Below are positions 25,135 through 32,152 of a stretch of DNA of 34,642 nucleotides, in pieces. A model generated the notes under the pieces. That model was not told the DNA's origin and made no database searches. It saw only the letters and a program-made list of their open reading frames with translations. The stretch's first letter is position 1. Every line of letters begins with the position of its first letter. Source of the DNA: an uncultured Bacteroidota bacterium (GTDB taxonomy: Bacteria; Bacteroidota; Bacteroidia; Bacteroidales; 4484-276); assembly GCA_903944895.1 (NCBI GenBank), contig CAJATL010000070.1, positions 1-34,642 of the forward strand, read 5' to 3'. The position numbers and the translations under genes were made by a program.

Positions 25135-26187
25135 TTATTCCTTTATTTTTAAGAAAAATGAGTTTGTTTTAAAAGCATCAGTTTGCAACGAAAACTCTTC
25201 TTCGCGCGAGCTGGGTTTCACGGCATTTACATATTCCGTCAGGGTGTGAAATGCCTTATTTATCCGGTCAAAAATCATGGCACTGTCAGCATCGGGATTT
25301 GTGTCGGGATGAAAAAGTTTTACTTTATCGAAATAGGCTTGTTTGATATTTTTCTCGGAGGTCGAATGGTCCAGTCCCAGTTCTTTTCTGGCTGCATCAA
25401 CCTCTTCGAATAGAATATCTTTGATTTCGATGGTGTAAAAACTGTAGCAGGGAAGCGGGCCAACCAGCTTAAAATTGAGTTTTCCATGGAAATTTTCATC
25501 AAGAAGATCGAGAGCATTTTCAAATGCCCCTGATTGGCTTTTGTTCAGTAAAAATGCGGTATTCGAAACCATTTGATCATTCTGGACTTCGTGTTGTTTA
25601 GTGCTCTGGCAAAAAGGAGCAAGCGATTCGACAATCTTAGCCGAATATTCTTCTTTCTTTTCGTCAAGCATTTTTTTTACAAGATACCCGATAGCTAACT
25701 GATCGGATTGAGTAATACCTTCGGGGCCGGATTCGATTTTTGCTTTCATTTCGGCAACCTGCGGGCTTGATGCAACTTCCGAAATAACCTGGCCAAAATC
25801 TGACCATAACGAAACAACATCAATTTCGATGTGGTTGCTTATTTTTTCGATGGTCGAAATGATGAGGTCATAGCCTTTTTCGAGGAGAGCAATAACTTCG
25901 GAGGTACTATTGGCGAAAGTGCCAAGCCGCATGGGAATTACTGTCGAAAAACCCATTTCCATCAGGCTTTCGATGGTTTTTTGATGGTCGATCAGTAATT
26001 TGGCAAGCGTTTGGGTTCCTGATTGTTTATAATCGATTGCATTTTTTTTGGCAACGATTGCCGAAACCTTCTTAAAAGGGATGTTAAAGACTCCGATTTT
26101 GTCGAGTTTCATGAATTGTTCGGCAGCATAATAGGTCGGAATAATCCCGTAAATATAAAGTCCTTCGGTGTTTTCCTTTATTTCCAT
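25135..26187 (-). CDS. GvpF/L protein fused to a C-terminal J-domain
   Basis: Residues 1-260 of this 350-aa protein are a GvpF/L domain: GLYIYGIIPTYYA, VSAIVAKKNAIDY, MGFSTVIPMRLGTF, NTAFLLNKSQSGAF and VGPLPCYSFYTIEI, the usual end of the family. The protein continues with residues ~264-320 that read as a J-domain: ARKELGLDHSTSEKNIKQAY (helices I-II), the diagnostic HPD at residues 293-295 in KVKLFHPDTNPDAD, and helix III IFDRINKAFHTLTEY. A ~30-residue polar tail follows. J-domains stimulate the ATPase of Hsp70/DnaK and deliver clients to it. I infer that this protein brings DnaK to GvpA or GvpF/L complexes. It lies 3 bp after the Cdc48-like gene and 1 bp before another GvpF/L gene. Confidence 0.88.
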   Translation of the reverse strand: MEIKENTEGLYIYGIIPTYYAAEQFMKLDKIGVFNIPFKKVSAIVAKKNAIDYKQSGTQTLAKLLIDHQKTIESLMEMGFSTVIPMRLGTFANSTSEVIALLEKGYDLIISTIEKISNHIEIDVVSLWSDFGQVISEVASSPQVAEMKAKIESGPEGITQSDQLAIGYLVKKMLDEKKEEYSAKIVESLAPFCQSTKQHEVQNDQMVSNTAFLLNKSQSGAFENALDLLDENFHGKLNFKLVGPLPCYSFYTIEIKDILFEEVDAARKELGLDHSTSEKNIKQAYFDKVKLFHPDTNPDADSAMIFDRINKAFHTLTEYVNAVKPSSREEEFSLQTDAFKTNSFFLKIKE

Positions 26188-26190
26188 AGT

Positions 26191-28350
26191 TTATTTCTTT
26201 ATGATGTTTTGCGTTTTGACGAGGCGGACTACTTCTTCAAAATGTTCCTCTTTAATAAGGATATTTACGTCAGGGTCTTCATCCTGAATCTTCATGGTTT
26301 CGATAATTTCGCGGATGGCCATAACAGAGGCTTTCCGGCAAATAAATTCGATATCGGCACCAACGAGACCTTCAGTTTCTTTGGCCAGTTTTTTAAGATT
26401 TACGCCTTTGTCCAGCGGCTTGTTGGCTGTATGAATCTTGAAGATTTTTTCGCGGGTTTTTTCATCCGGTAACGGAAGCTCAAACATCAGGTCGAACCTG
26501 CCACTGCGCAGTAAGGCCGGATCAATAAGGTCGATGCGGTTGGTTGCGGCCAGAACCACAACACCTTTCATGTCTTCGATGCCGTCCATTTCGGTAAGGA
26601 ACTGGCTGATCACCCTGTCGGTGACATTTGACCCTGAGCTATCGGCGGTACGGCGGGGTACGAGACTATCTATTTCATCAAGAAAGAGTATTGTAGGTGC
26701 AGCTTGCTTAGCTTTTTTGAAGAGTTCCCGCACGCCCTTTTCCGATTCGCCAATATATTTACTCATGACCTGGGGACCTTTCACCGAAATAAAATTTACT
26801 CCGCTTTCGCTTGCTACAGCTTTGGCAAGGTAGGTTTTTCCGGTTCCTGGTTTTCCATATAATATAATTCCCTTTGGGGGATTTGTATTCGCTTTGCGAA
26901 ACAGCCCTGCATATTTTAAAGGCCATTCTACTGCTTCTTTGAGGGCATCTTTAATATCATCCAAACCACCTACATCTTCCCATTTAACATCGGGGACTTC
27001 CACAAAAACTTCCCGGATGGCCGATGGTTCCACTTCTTTCATCGCATCGAAAAAATTATCCATCGTCACCTCGAGGTTCATCAGCAACTCGTATGGAATT
27101 TCGGCAAGTTCGTAATCAATCTTCGGAAGGATTTTCCGAAGCGCTGTCATGGCGGCTTCCCGAGCAAGTGCTTCAAGATCGGCGCCGACAAAGCCGTGTG
27201 TAATTTCGGCTAGTTTTTCGAGGCTCACATCATCGGCAAGCGGCATTCCGCGGGTGTGGATGACAATGATTTCGAGGCGGCCCTTTTTGTCGGGGATCGA
27301 CACGGAGAGTTCGCGGTCGAAACGTCCCGGGCGGCGCAAAGCCGGATCGATGGTGTTTGGAATATTTGTAGCACCAATTACGATGACTTTTCCGCGGGAT
27401 TCCAGCCCGTCCATCAATGATAAAAGCTGGGCAACAACCCTTTTTTCGACTTGTTTTTCGCCACCGAGGTCTTCTCTTTTAGGCGCAATCGCATCAATTT
27501 CGTCGATAAAAATAATGGCCGGCGCATGGGCCTGGGCATCAACAAAGACTTTACGCAGGCGTTCTTCGCTTTCTCCGTAAAATTTGCCCATAATCTCAGG
27601 TCCCGAAATGTGCAGGAAATAGGCGTCGGTTTCGTTGGCAACAGCACGCACAATCAAGGTTTTGCCTGTGCCGGGAGGACCGTATAGAAAAACGCCTTTG
27701 GGCGGGTCAATGCCCAATCTTTCGAAAACTTCAGGGTATTTCAGCGGCAGTTCGATCATTTCACGGATGCGCTGAACCTGGTTTCCGAGGCCGCCAATGT
27801 CTTCGTACGAAACTTTTGACGATTTTTTCTCGCCCTGTTTGGGGAGGTTCAGCTCGATTTTGGTGTTCGGATTAATGAGCACAACCCCCGAAGGATTTGT
27901 ATCTACAACCTGATAATCGATGGATCTCGAACCAAAAAGATTGGCTCTGATTTTATCGCCTTTCGAAACCGGCAAACCGTCGATGAGCGAACCTATATAT
28001 TTGGTGTCGTTGCTTTTGTACTGAGCACTGATGGCTGTATCCGGCTGCAGCCTGATTTTTAAAGCAGGTTTGCAGGTAGTTTTTTCGATTCTGATTTTTT
28101 CGTCGATGCCAGCCTGGGTATTTTCGCGGGTAACCCCATCAATCTGAAGGATCGATTTGCCTCTGTCTTCCTGGTAGCAAGGCATCACCTTTACTGGCGT
28201 TTTGCGTTTACCTTCGATAAGAACGATATCGCCTGGCTCTAATCCGGCAGATTTCATGTCTTTTGGGTCCATCCTGGCGATAGCTCTGCCAACGTCTTTA
28301 CCAAGGGCTTCCTTGATTTTTAAAACAACAGTATTTTGTTCAGATTCCAT
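26191..28350 (-). CDS. Cdc48/p97-like double AAA+ ATPase
   Basis: I place the start at [12 protein letters not shown] (28350; 719 aa) because the N-domain begins there; the upstream Met at 28389 overlaps the Get3-like gene. The N-domain (residues ~5-175) is of Cdc48/VAT type ([23 protein letters not shown]). D1 has [23 protein letters not shown] and [20 protein letters not shown]2 has [22 protein letters not shown] and [19 protein letters not shown]. Both Walker A, Walker B and arginine-finger regions look intact, so it should be an active hexameric unfoldase or segregase. I recall Cdc48-type ATPases annotated near gvp genes in some bacteria but cannot check this. Its position between the Get3-like and the J-domain genes argues for a role in vesicle assembly or removal. 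Confidence 0.93.
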   Translation of the reverse strand: MESEQNTVVLKIKEALGKDVGRAIARMDPKDMKSAGLEPGDIVLIEGKRKTPVKVMPCYQEDRGKSILQIDGVTRENTQAGIDEKIRIEKTTCKPALKIRLQPDTAISAQYKSNDTKYIGSLIDGLPVSKGDKIRANLFGSRSIDYQVVDTNPSGVVLINPNTKIELNLPKQGEKKSSKVSYEDIGGLGNQVQRIREMIELPLKYPEVFERLGIDPPKGVFLYGPPGTGKTLIVRAVANETDAYFLHISGPEIMGKFYGESEERLRKVFVDAQAHAPAIIFIDEIDAIAPKREDLGGEKQVEKRVVAQLLSLMDGLESRGKVIVIGATNIPNTIDPALRRPGRFDRELSVSIPDKKGRLEIIVIHTRGMPLADDVSLEKLAEITHGFVGADLEALAREAAMTALRKILPKIDYELAEIPYELLMNLEVTMDNFFDAMKEVEPSAIREVFVEVPDVKWEDVGGLDDIKDALKEAVEWPLKYAGLFRKANTNPPKGIILYGKPGTGKTYLAKAVASESGVNFISVKGPQVMSKYIGESEKGVRELFKKAKQAAPTILFLDEIDSLVPRRTADSSGSNVTDRVISQFLTEMDGIEDMKGVVVLAATNRIDLIDPALLRSGRFDLMFELPLPDEKTREKIFKIHTANKPLDKGVNLKKLAKETEGLVGADIEFICRKASVMAIREIIETMKIQDEDPDVNILIKEEHFEEVVRLVKTQNIIKK

Positions 28351-28379
28351 TTTGTGCGAGTTTTTTTTTAGTTTGAATA

Positions 28380-29318
28380 TTATAGGCAAAATAGTGAAGT
28401 TCGCATCTGATCCAGTTTTTCCAACCCTTTAACTTCATTTGCAAATAAGGGTACGATTACACGGTTTAAGTGAGGGTAGGTAGTGCTGATTTTTTCCAAA
28501 TGGGCTGTTTGTGCGCTTTTGCGGGCTATGCAAAAACTACAGCCATCCGATTCCATCACATTGTTGATGATGATTTGTTTGACAATCAGATTGGATTCGT
28601 GAAGATTTGCAATGAGTCGCATGGTTTCGGAAACGGCCATCGATTCAGGAATACAAACAGGGATAAATTCGCATTGTGAAGCATCACGAAGCAGGCTTTC
28701 AATTCTTTTAACAGTTTTTTTCAGGTTTATCAGCAAGGTGTCGGTTTTGTCCTGTTTATAAGAACCAGCAAAACTTGTGAGGATGTAGCGGTATTTCCAC
28801 CGCATTTTGGCTGCTACTTTTATCCATTGATCGAGCATGGCCGGCGAGGAAATCAGCCTCAAAGCATGGCCTGTAGGGGCGGTATCGACGATGTATTTTT
28901 CAAACCGGCCTTCTTCCATGTAGTCGGTGATCATCTTAAAACTCATCACCTCGTCGATGCCGGGGATGGTTAACCTCATGATATCATCGATATCTTCGAC
29001 ATCGAGATTTGTGGAGGTATCCAACAGATTTTTAAGCTCGGTTTCGTTTTCCTTTTTGAAGTCGGCGTATGCCTGTTCAGCAACAATTTCGGTAGCTGCA
29101 AGGTTTTCGATACCGTCAACAGCATGAATTCCATTCCCGATGTCTTGCCCAAGACAATCGGAAATGGAATGTGCAGGATCTGTTGAGATAATGAGTGTTT
29201 TATATTTTTTTGCTAACTGAATAGCCGTAGCAGTAGCACAACTGGTTTTGCCTACACCACCTTTTCCTCCAAAAAGGATCAGTTTAAGATTAGGGTTATC
29301 TAAACCAGCGAGCGCCAT
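28380..29318 (-). CDS. Get3/ArsA-like ATPase
   Basis: This 312-aa protein is an ArsA/Get3-family ATPase. The deviant P-loop GGKGGVGKT is at residues 17-25, the A-loop/switch STDPAHS at 45-51 and [11 protein letters not shown] at 145-155. A CxxC pair (C260, C263) sits in [13 protein letters not shown], the position where Get3-type dimers bind zinc. It is a single ATPase domain, unlike the doubled E. coli ArsA, and no arsenic genes are near. Get3 proteins carry hydrophobic tail-anchored clients. In this setting hydrophobic GvpA or its relatives are an attractive cargo (inference). No SD precedes it; it follows the Hsp20 gene by 4 bp. Confidence 0.9.
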   Translation of the reverse strand: MALAGLDNPNLKLILFGGKGGVGKTSCATATAIQLAKKYKTLIISTDPAHSISDCLGQDIGNGIHAVDGIENLAATEIVAEQAYADFKKENETELKNLLDTSTNLDVEDIDDIMRLTIPGIDEVMSFKMITDYMEEGRFEKYIVDTAPTGHALRLISSPAMLDQWIKVAAKMRWKYRYILTSFAGSYKQDKTDTLLINLKKTVKRIESLLRDASQCEFIPVCIPESMAVSETMRLIANLHESNLIVKQIIINNVMESDGCSFCIARKSAQTAHLEKISTTYPHLNRVIVPLFANEVKGLEKLDQMRTSLFCL

Positions 29319-29322
29319 ATTT

Positions 29323-29844
29323 TTATTTTTTTATCCTGATTTCAAGGATGCCGTTGTTGTATTTTACTTTCATGTTTTCTTTCTGAACTTTTACAGGGAG
29401 TAAAAGCTCTTTGCGGTATTTGCGTGTATTCCTGGCGGCTGATATGTCGAGCATATCTTCTTTAAGATCAATTTTCAAGTCGGCTTCTTCGATACCGGGC
29501 ATTTCGGCAATGACAACGATTTCATCATTTTCGTCAAAAACATCGGTCATTGGTTCGCGTTCTTCTTCAACTTTTGGTCCTTCAGGTGTCTTTTTGATGT
29601 TACCAAAAGTTTCGACGGTAGGTCGGTTGCCGCCAATTCCCGATTTTATGGTAAAACCATAAACGCCTTTCATGCCTTTTTTAAGATGGTCGAGGTTGAT
29701 TTCGCCTTCTTTGTTAATCTCTTTTTCGTCTTGAAGTTTTCCTGCAAGGTCAACTAATTTTTCGATGCCTTTAAACAGACCACCAAGTCCAAAAATATCA
29801 AAATCGGAGGCATTATCGGTTTCATTCTTATTTTTCTTTTCCAT
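29323..29844 (-). CDS. gvpH: Hsp20/GvpH-type small heat-shock protein
   Basis: This 173-aa protein has an N-terminal segment typical of bacterial GvpH-like proteins (DIFGLGGLFKGIEKLVDLAGKL and KGVYGFTIKSGIGG). It then has an alpha-crystallin domain from about residue 95: PMTDVFDENDEIVVIAEMPG, LKIDLKEDMLDISA, and the final strand NNGILEIRIKK. The C-terminal IxI/V anchor motif reads EIRI. Small heat-shock proteins hold aggregation-prone clients in a refoldable state. Here it is probably a chaperone for gas-vesicle subunits. It is followed at 4 bp by the Get3-like ATPase. Confidence 0.88.
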   Translation of the reverse strand: MEKKNKNETDNASDFDIFGLGGLFKGIEKLVDLAGKLQDEKEINKEGEINLDHLKKGMKGVYGFTIKSGIGGNRPTVETFGNIKKTPEGPKVEEEREPMTDVFDENDEIVVIAEMPGIEEADLKIDLKEDMLDISAARNTRKYRKELLLPVKVQKENMKVKYNNGILEIRIKK

Positions 29845-29943
29845 AATAGATTTAAGTATTTAAAAGTTTTTTGTTACCTCACCGCTATCTCTTCCCGGCC
29901 TGATGGCAAAGAAGAGTAGTGGGAGGGGGGGGAGGGAAAATCT
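29845..29943. other. Gap with polypurine G-tract (G4-capable)
   Basis: The plus strand at 29921-29936 reads GGGAGGGGGGGGAGGG, including an 8-G homopolymer (29925-29932). Four runs of three or more G could form a G-quadruplex in the template strand of the operon, and the homopolymer could slip. It lies between the gvpJ-like stop and the gvpH start. Confidence 0.5.
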
Positions 29944-30240
29944 TTATTTCATTGTGGCTTCTAATTTTTCCAGGCGCTCCAAAAGTTTGTCATTTTGTTG
30001 TTTTAATTCGGATTCCTGCGCTTTTGAAGAAAGGAAGGCGTCGTCCTCCCACCAGTTGATACCCATTTCCATGGCTTTATCAACCGAAGCAATCAGAAGC
30101 CGTATTTTAATGGTTAGCAAATCGATATCTGCGATTTGGATTTTGATGTCGCCGGCAATGACAACTCCTTTATCGAGAACTCGCTCCAGGATGTCGGCAA
30201 GATTGGTTGAATTGACGGAATGAGAAATATTTTCTTTCAT
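29944..30240 (-). CDS. gvpJ: GvpA-like accessory protein (GvpJ type)
   Basis: This 98-aa protein has the GvpA fold (LADILERVLDKGVVIAGDIKI, QIADIDLLTIKIRLLIASVD) followed by KAMEMGINWWEDDAFLSS and a short C-terminal coiled coil (ELKQQNDKLLERLEKLEATMK). The MGINWWE-type tail is shared by GvpJ-like and long GvpA paralogues. Minor GvpA homologues are needed in small amounts for nucleation. A good SD (AAGGAG) lies 10 nt upstream of the ATG. It follows a 300-bp gap that contains a perfect 21-bp hairpin. Confidence 0.85.
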   Translation of the reverse strand: MKENISHSVNSTNLADILERVLDKGVVIAGDIKIQIADIDLLTIKIRLLIASVDKAMEMGINWWEDDAFLSSKAQESELKQQNDKLLERLEKLEATMK

Positions 30241-30337
30241 TCAGGTTACTCCTTTTCTATAATTATTACTATTCCGATGTTATTTGCCTTAAAAGCCTTT
30301 AGTTTTTTGGTGGCTAAGGTGCTTGAATTTAATTCAG

Positions 30338-30445
30338 TTACGATAAAAAACCACTTAGTATGCTGATATCCGGATGTAGTCGGCCAGGAGGAGGATTATC
30401 AATATCCTGGCTGACAAAATCCGGTGTTACAAGTTTAATTTTCAT
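30338..30445 (-). CDS. Possible 35-aa small ORF
   Basis: A 35-codon frame starts ATG at 30445 and ends TAA at 30338-30340, with sequence MKIKLVTPDFVSQDID, then NPPPGRLHPDISILSGFLS. The start follows the 21-bp hairpin by about 35 nt and has no SD. The composition looks protein-like, but it is not one I know; it may be a truncated remnant of a longer gene. Its place inside a 307-bp gap of the gvp operon is the only support. Confidence 0.22.
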   Translation of the reverse strand: MKIKLVTPDFVSQDIDNPPPGRLHPDISILSGFLS

Positions 30446-30482
30446 CTGTTTATAATTTGTTTTTTAGTTGTCAGATGGAATC

Positions 30483-30535
30483 GCATGATTAAAATAATTA
30501 TTACAGTGGCTTTTTAATAATTATTTTAATCATGC
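30483..30535 (-). terminator. Perfect 21-bp A/T-rich hairpin inside the gvp cluster
   Basis: GCATGATTAAAATAATTATTA (21 bp; 30483-30503) is the exact reverse complement of 30515-30535, with an 11-nt loop CAGTGGCTTTT. It starts about 12 bp after the stop of the 105-aa gene. The stem is too A/T-rich for a classic intrinsic terminator and lacks a U-tract. It may act as a partial terminator or 3' stabiliser that keeps mRNA of the structural genes high relative to the assembly genes. Confidence 0.55.
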
Positions 30536-30547
30536 TTATTTCATTTT

Positions 30548-30865
30548 CTAATACTTAATAGGCATTGTTTTCCATTCCGTTTTCTCTTCAGCTTTTTCGT
30601 CCTCATCGAGATCATTTTTAGAAGCCGTACTTTCTTTTGTTCCCAAAGTGACCGCATAGAAATCATCAATTTCCCGTAATCTGTCGTTGAGTGTTTCGAG
30701 TCGTAGAGAAAGCCTGATTCGCTCATTGCGCAGTCGGGTGCGCTCCTTTTCGAGCATAAAAAGTTTCAGATAGTCAGCATTTTCTTTATGTGTTTCGGAA
30801 TCCCTCCTGGTGGTTTGGATGGTTCGCAGGCTGTGCATTCCTTTTAACGAATTTGACGTTGGCAT
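30548..30865 (-). CDS. Small coiled-coil protein in gvp cluster
   Basis: This 105-aa protein begins MPTSNSLKGMHSLRTIQTTR and then forms a charged coiled coil (LKLFMLEKERTRLRNERIRL, SLRLETLNDRLREIDDFYAV) with an acidic, Glu/Lys-rich tail. I recall no named gvp family for it with certainty. A strong AAGGAG SD precedes the ATG by 7 nt. It lies 42 bp after gvpN and before the perfect hairpin, as the last gene of the shell-gene block. A scaffold or tip protein is possible but unproven. Confidence 0.72.
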   Translation of the reverse strand: MPTSNSLKGMHSLRTIQTTRRDSETHKENADYLKLFMLEKERTRLRNERIRLSLRLETLNDRLREIDDFYAVTLGTKESTASKNDLDEDEKAEEKTEWKTMPIKY

Positions 30866-30906
30866 AAAAAACTCCTTTTTTACAATAATTTCAATTATTA
30901 ATCACA

Positions 30907-31818
30907 TCAGGCATGTAACTCAATAAGTTCTTCAACAATTATTCTGACTCGTTCCTGGTTGGTTTTCGAGCCAATGCGGCTTGTTTCAGATGTGAGGATA
31001 TCCTGGCAGATCTGACGGAATTTAAGGTTTTCTTTTGAAGGATAAATTCCTAAAACCGACAGTGTTTTTGCAATCATGATCGATCCGCGGATAGTAGGGT
31101 CAAACTCGGTTTTTCCCGATTCACGCAGGCCTCTCACGATTTTCACAATTTTCCCGGCTTCTTCGATGGGGAACTGCGATTTGGCCATAGTAATTCTTAA
31201 CTCAGTTTCATAATCAAAATGATCGAGATCCATTGTTACCATCCTATCGCGAAGTGCATCTTGTGTGCGGTTAACACCAGCATATTCTTCAGGATTGGAG
31301 GTGAAAATGGCGCAAAAATCGGGATGAACCGAGAGGTAAGAATCGTTACCTTTACTGGCTGGAGTGCTCATCATACGTTCCTGCAGAATTGGAAGCAGGA
31401 TGTTGTTGGCTTCGGGGCGGGAGCGTGTAAATTCGTCGTAAATCAGTGTAAAACCATATTTTACGGCAAGGGTCAGGCGGTTATTTACCCATTGCTTGGT
31501 CATATCTTCCTGATATTTATGGACCGAATGAATAAACCTGTCGTCGAGCCTTTTTATCGAATAACCACTTTCCCCGCCAATGAGGTCGGATGTTTTAAAC
31601 TCGGCATCGCCGTGGATAATTACCACGGGACGGCCTAATTTACTGGCCAGGTGCATGGCAACTGTTGTTTTGCCGGTTCCTGAAGGGCCCCTGAAGTGAA
31701 CAGGGAATCCTGCTTTAATATAAATCTGGGCACGACCAGTGATATCCGCGATGTATGGTGTTTCTACGAAATCGGGTAAAGGTGTCGGTTCCAGTACGGT
31801 GTTGAGTTCATGACTCAT
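30907..31818 (-). CDS. gvpN: Gas vesicle ATPase GvpN
   Basis: This 303-aa protein is a MoxR-type AAA+ ATPase of the GvpN family. Walker A is GPSGTGKT (residues 44-51), followed by IIHGDAEFKTSDLIGG, Walker B LIYDEFTRSRPEANNILLPI, and sensor 1 CAIFTSNPEEYAGVNRTQDA with the Arg-rich ALRDRM. GvpN hydrolyses ATP and helps vesicles grow to full size, acting with GvpC in other systems. Its ATG overlaps the stop of the zinc-finger gene (ATGA, 31815-31818), so those two are translationally coupled. Confidence 0.96.
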   Translation of the reverse strand: MSHELNTVLEPTPLPDFVETPYIADITGRAQIYIKAGFPVHFRGPSGTGKTTVAMHLASKLGRPVVIIHGDAEFKTSDLIGGESGYSIKRLDDRFIHSVHKYQEDMTKQWVNNRLTLAVKYGFTLIYDEFTRSRPEANNILLPILQERMMSTPASKGNDSYLSVHPDFCAIFTSNPEEYAGVNRTQDALRDRMVTMDLDHFDYETELRITMAKSQFPIEEAGKIVKIVRGLRESGKTEFDPTIRGSIMIAKTLSVLGIYPSKENLKFRQICQDILTSETSRIGSKTNQERVRIIVEELIELHA

Positions 31819-32141
31819 AAAATATTCCTTTCGTTAAATCCTGTTCCTTTGCAGCGCGTGCAGGGGAGTCCGTCGGACGCCCTGCCGGTGCCTGTGCATT
31901 TATTACAAATCATATCTCCTGTGTTGGAATTGTTGCCTTTGCCGCCGCAAACGATGCAGGTTACTCTGGCGCCAAGCGGGTTTTTTCCGGTACCTGAACA
32001 AAAAACACATTCCTTATAAGGTTCTTCTAATTCGACAGTTCCGGTACCGTTGCAAACAATGCAGAATGAGATTGGAGCAAGTAATTCAAAGAAATCTTTG
32101 CCTTTTCCTTTACAATAAGGACATGTGATTTTTGTTCCCAT
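31815..32141 (-). CDS. Six-repeat DnaJ-type zinc-finger protein
   Basis: This 108-aa protein is made almost entirely of CxxCxGxG-like repeats: CPYCKGKG (C7), CIVCNGTG (C27), CVFCSGTG (C45), CIVCGGKG (C62), CNKCTGTG (C79) and CTRCKGTG (C94). DnaJ has four such repeats binding two zinc ions; six could bind three. There is no J-domain and no substrate-binding beta domain. Because a J-domain occurs in the GvpF/L fusion of the same cluster, the two may form a split Hsp40 (inference). It sits 11 bp after the GvpC-like gene and overlaps gvpN by 4 bp. No SD is visible before its start. Confidence 0.88.
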   Translation of the reverse strand: MGTKITCPYCKGKGKDFFELLAPISFCIVCNGTGTVELEEPYKECVFCSGTGKNPLGARVTCIVCGGKGNNSNTGDMICNKCTGTGRASDGLPCTRCKGTGFNERNIL

Positions 32142-32152
32142 TGCTGGTAGTA

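Larger units (their letters stand above)
30241..30547. other. Gap in the gvp cluster with hairpin and tiny ORF
   Basis: This 307-bp stretch separates the GvpA2-GvpN block from the gvpJ block. It holds a perfect long hairpin (30483-30535) and one small ORF (30338-30445). I see no perfect -7 box. The hairpin could end or process the upstream transcript, dividing the cluster into two expression units. Confidence 0.5.

Noticed and set aside
26191-28350. FtsH-type protease
   Set aside because: There are two AAA+ modules and an N-domain but no membrane helices and no HExxH zinc protease motif.
28380-29318. Arsenite efflux ATPase
   Set aside because: Single ATPase domain with the Get3-type CxxC and no arsenic resistance genes nearby.
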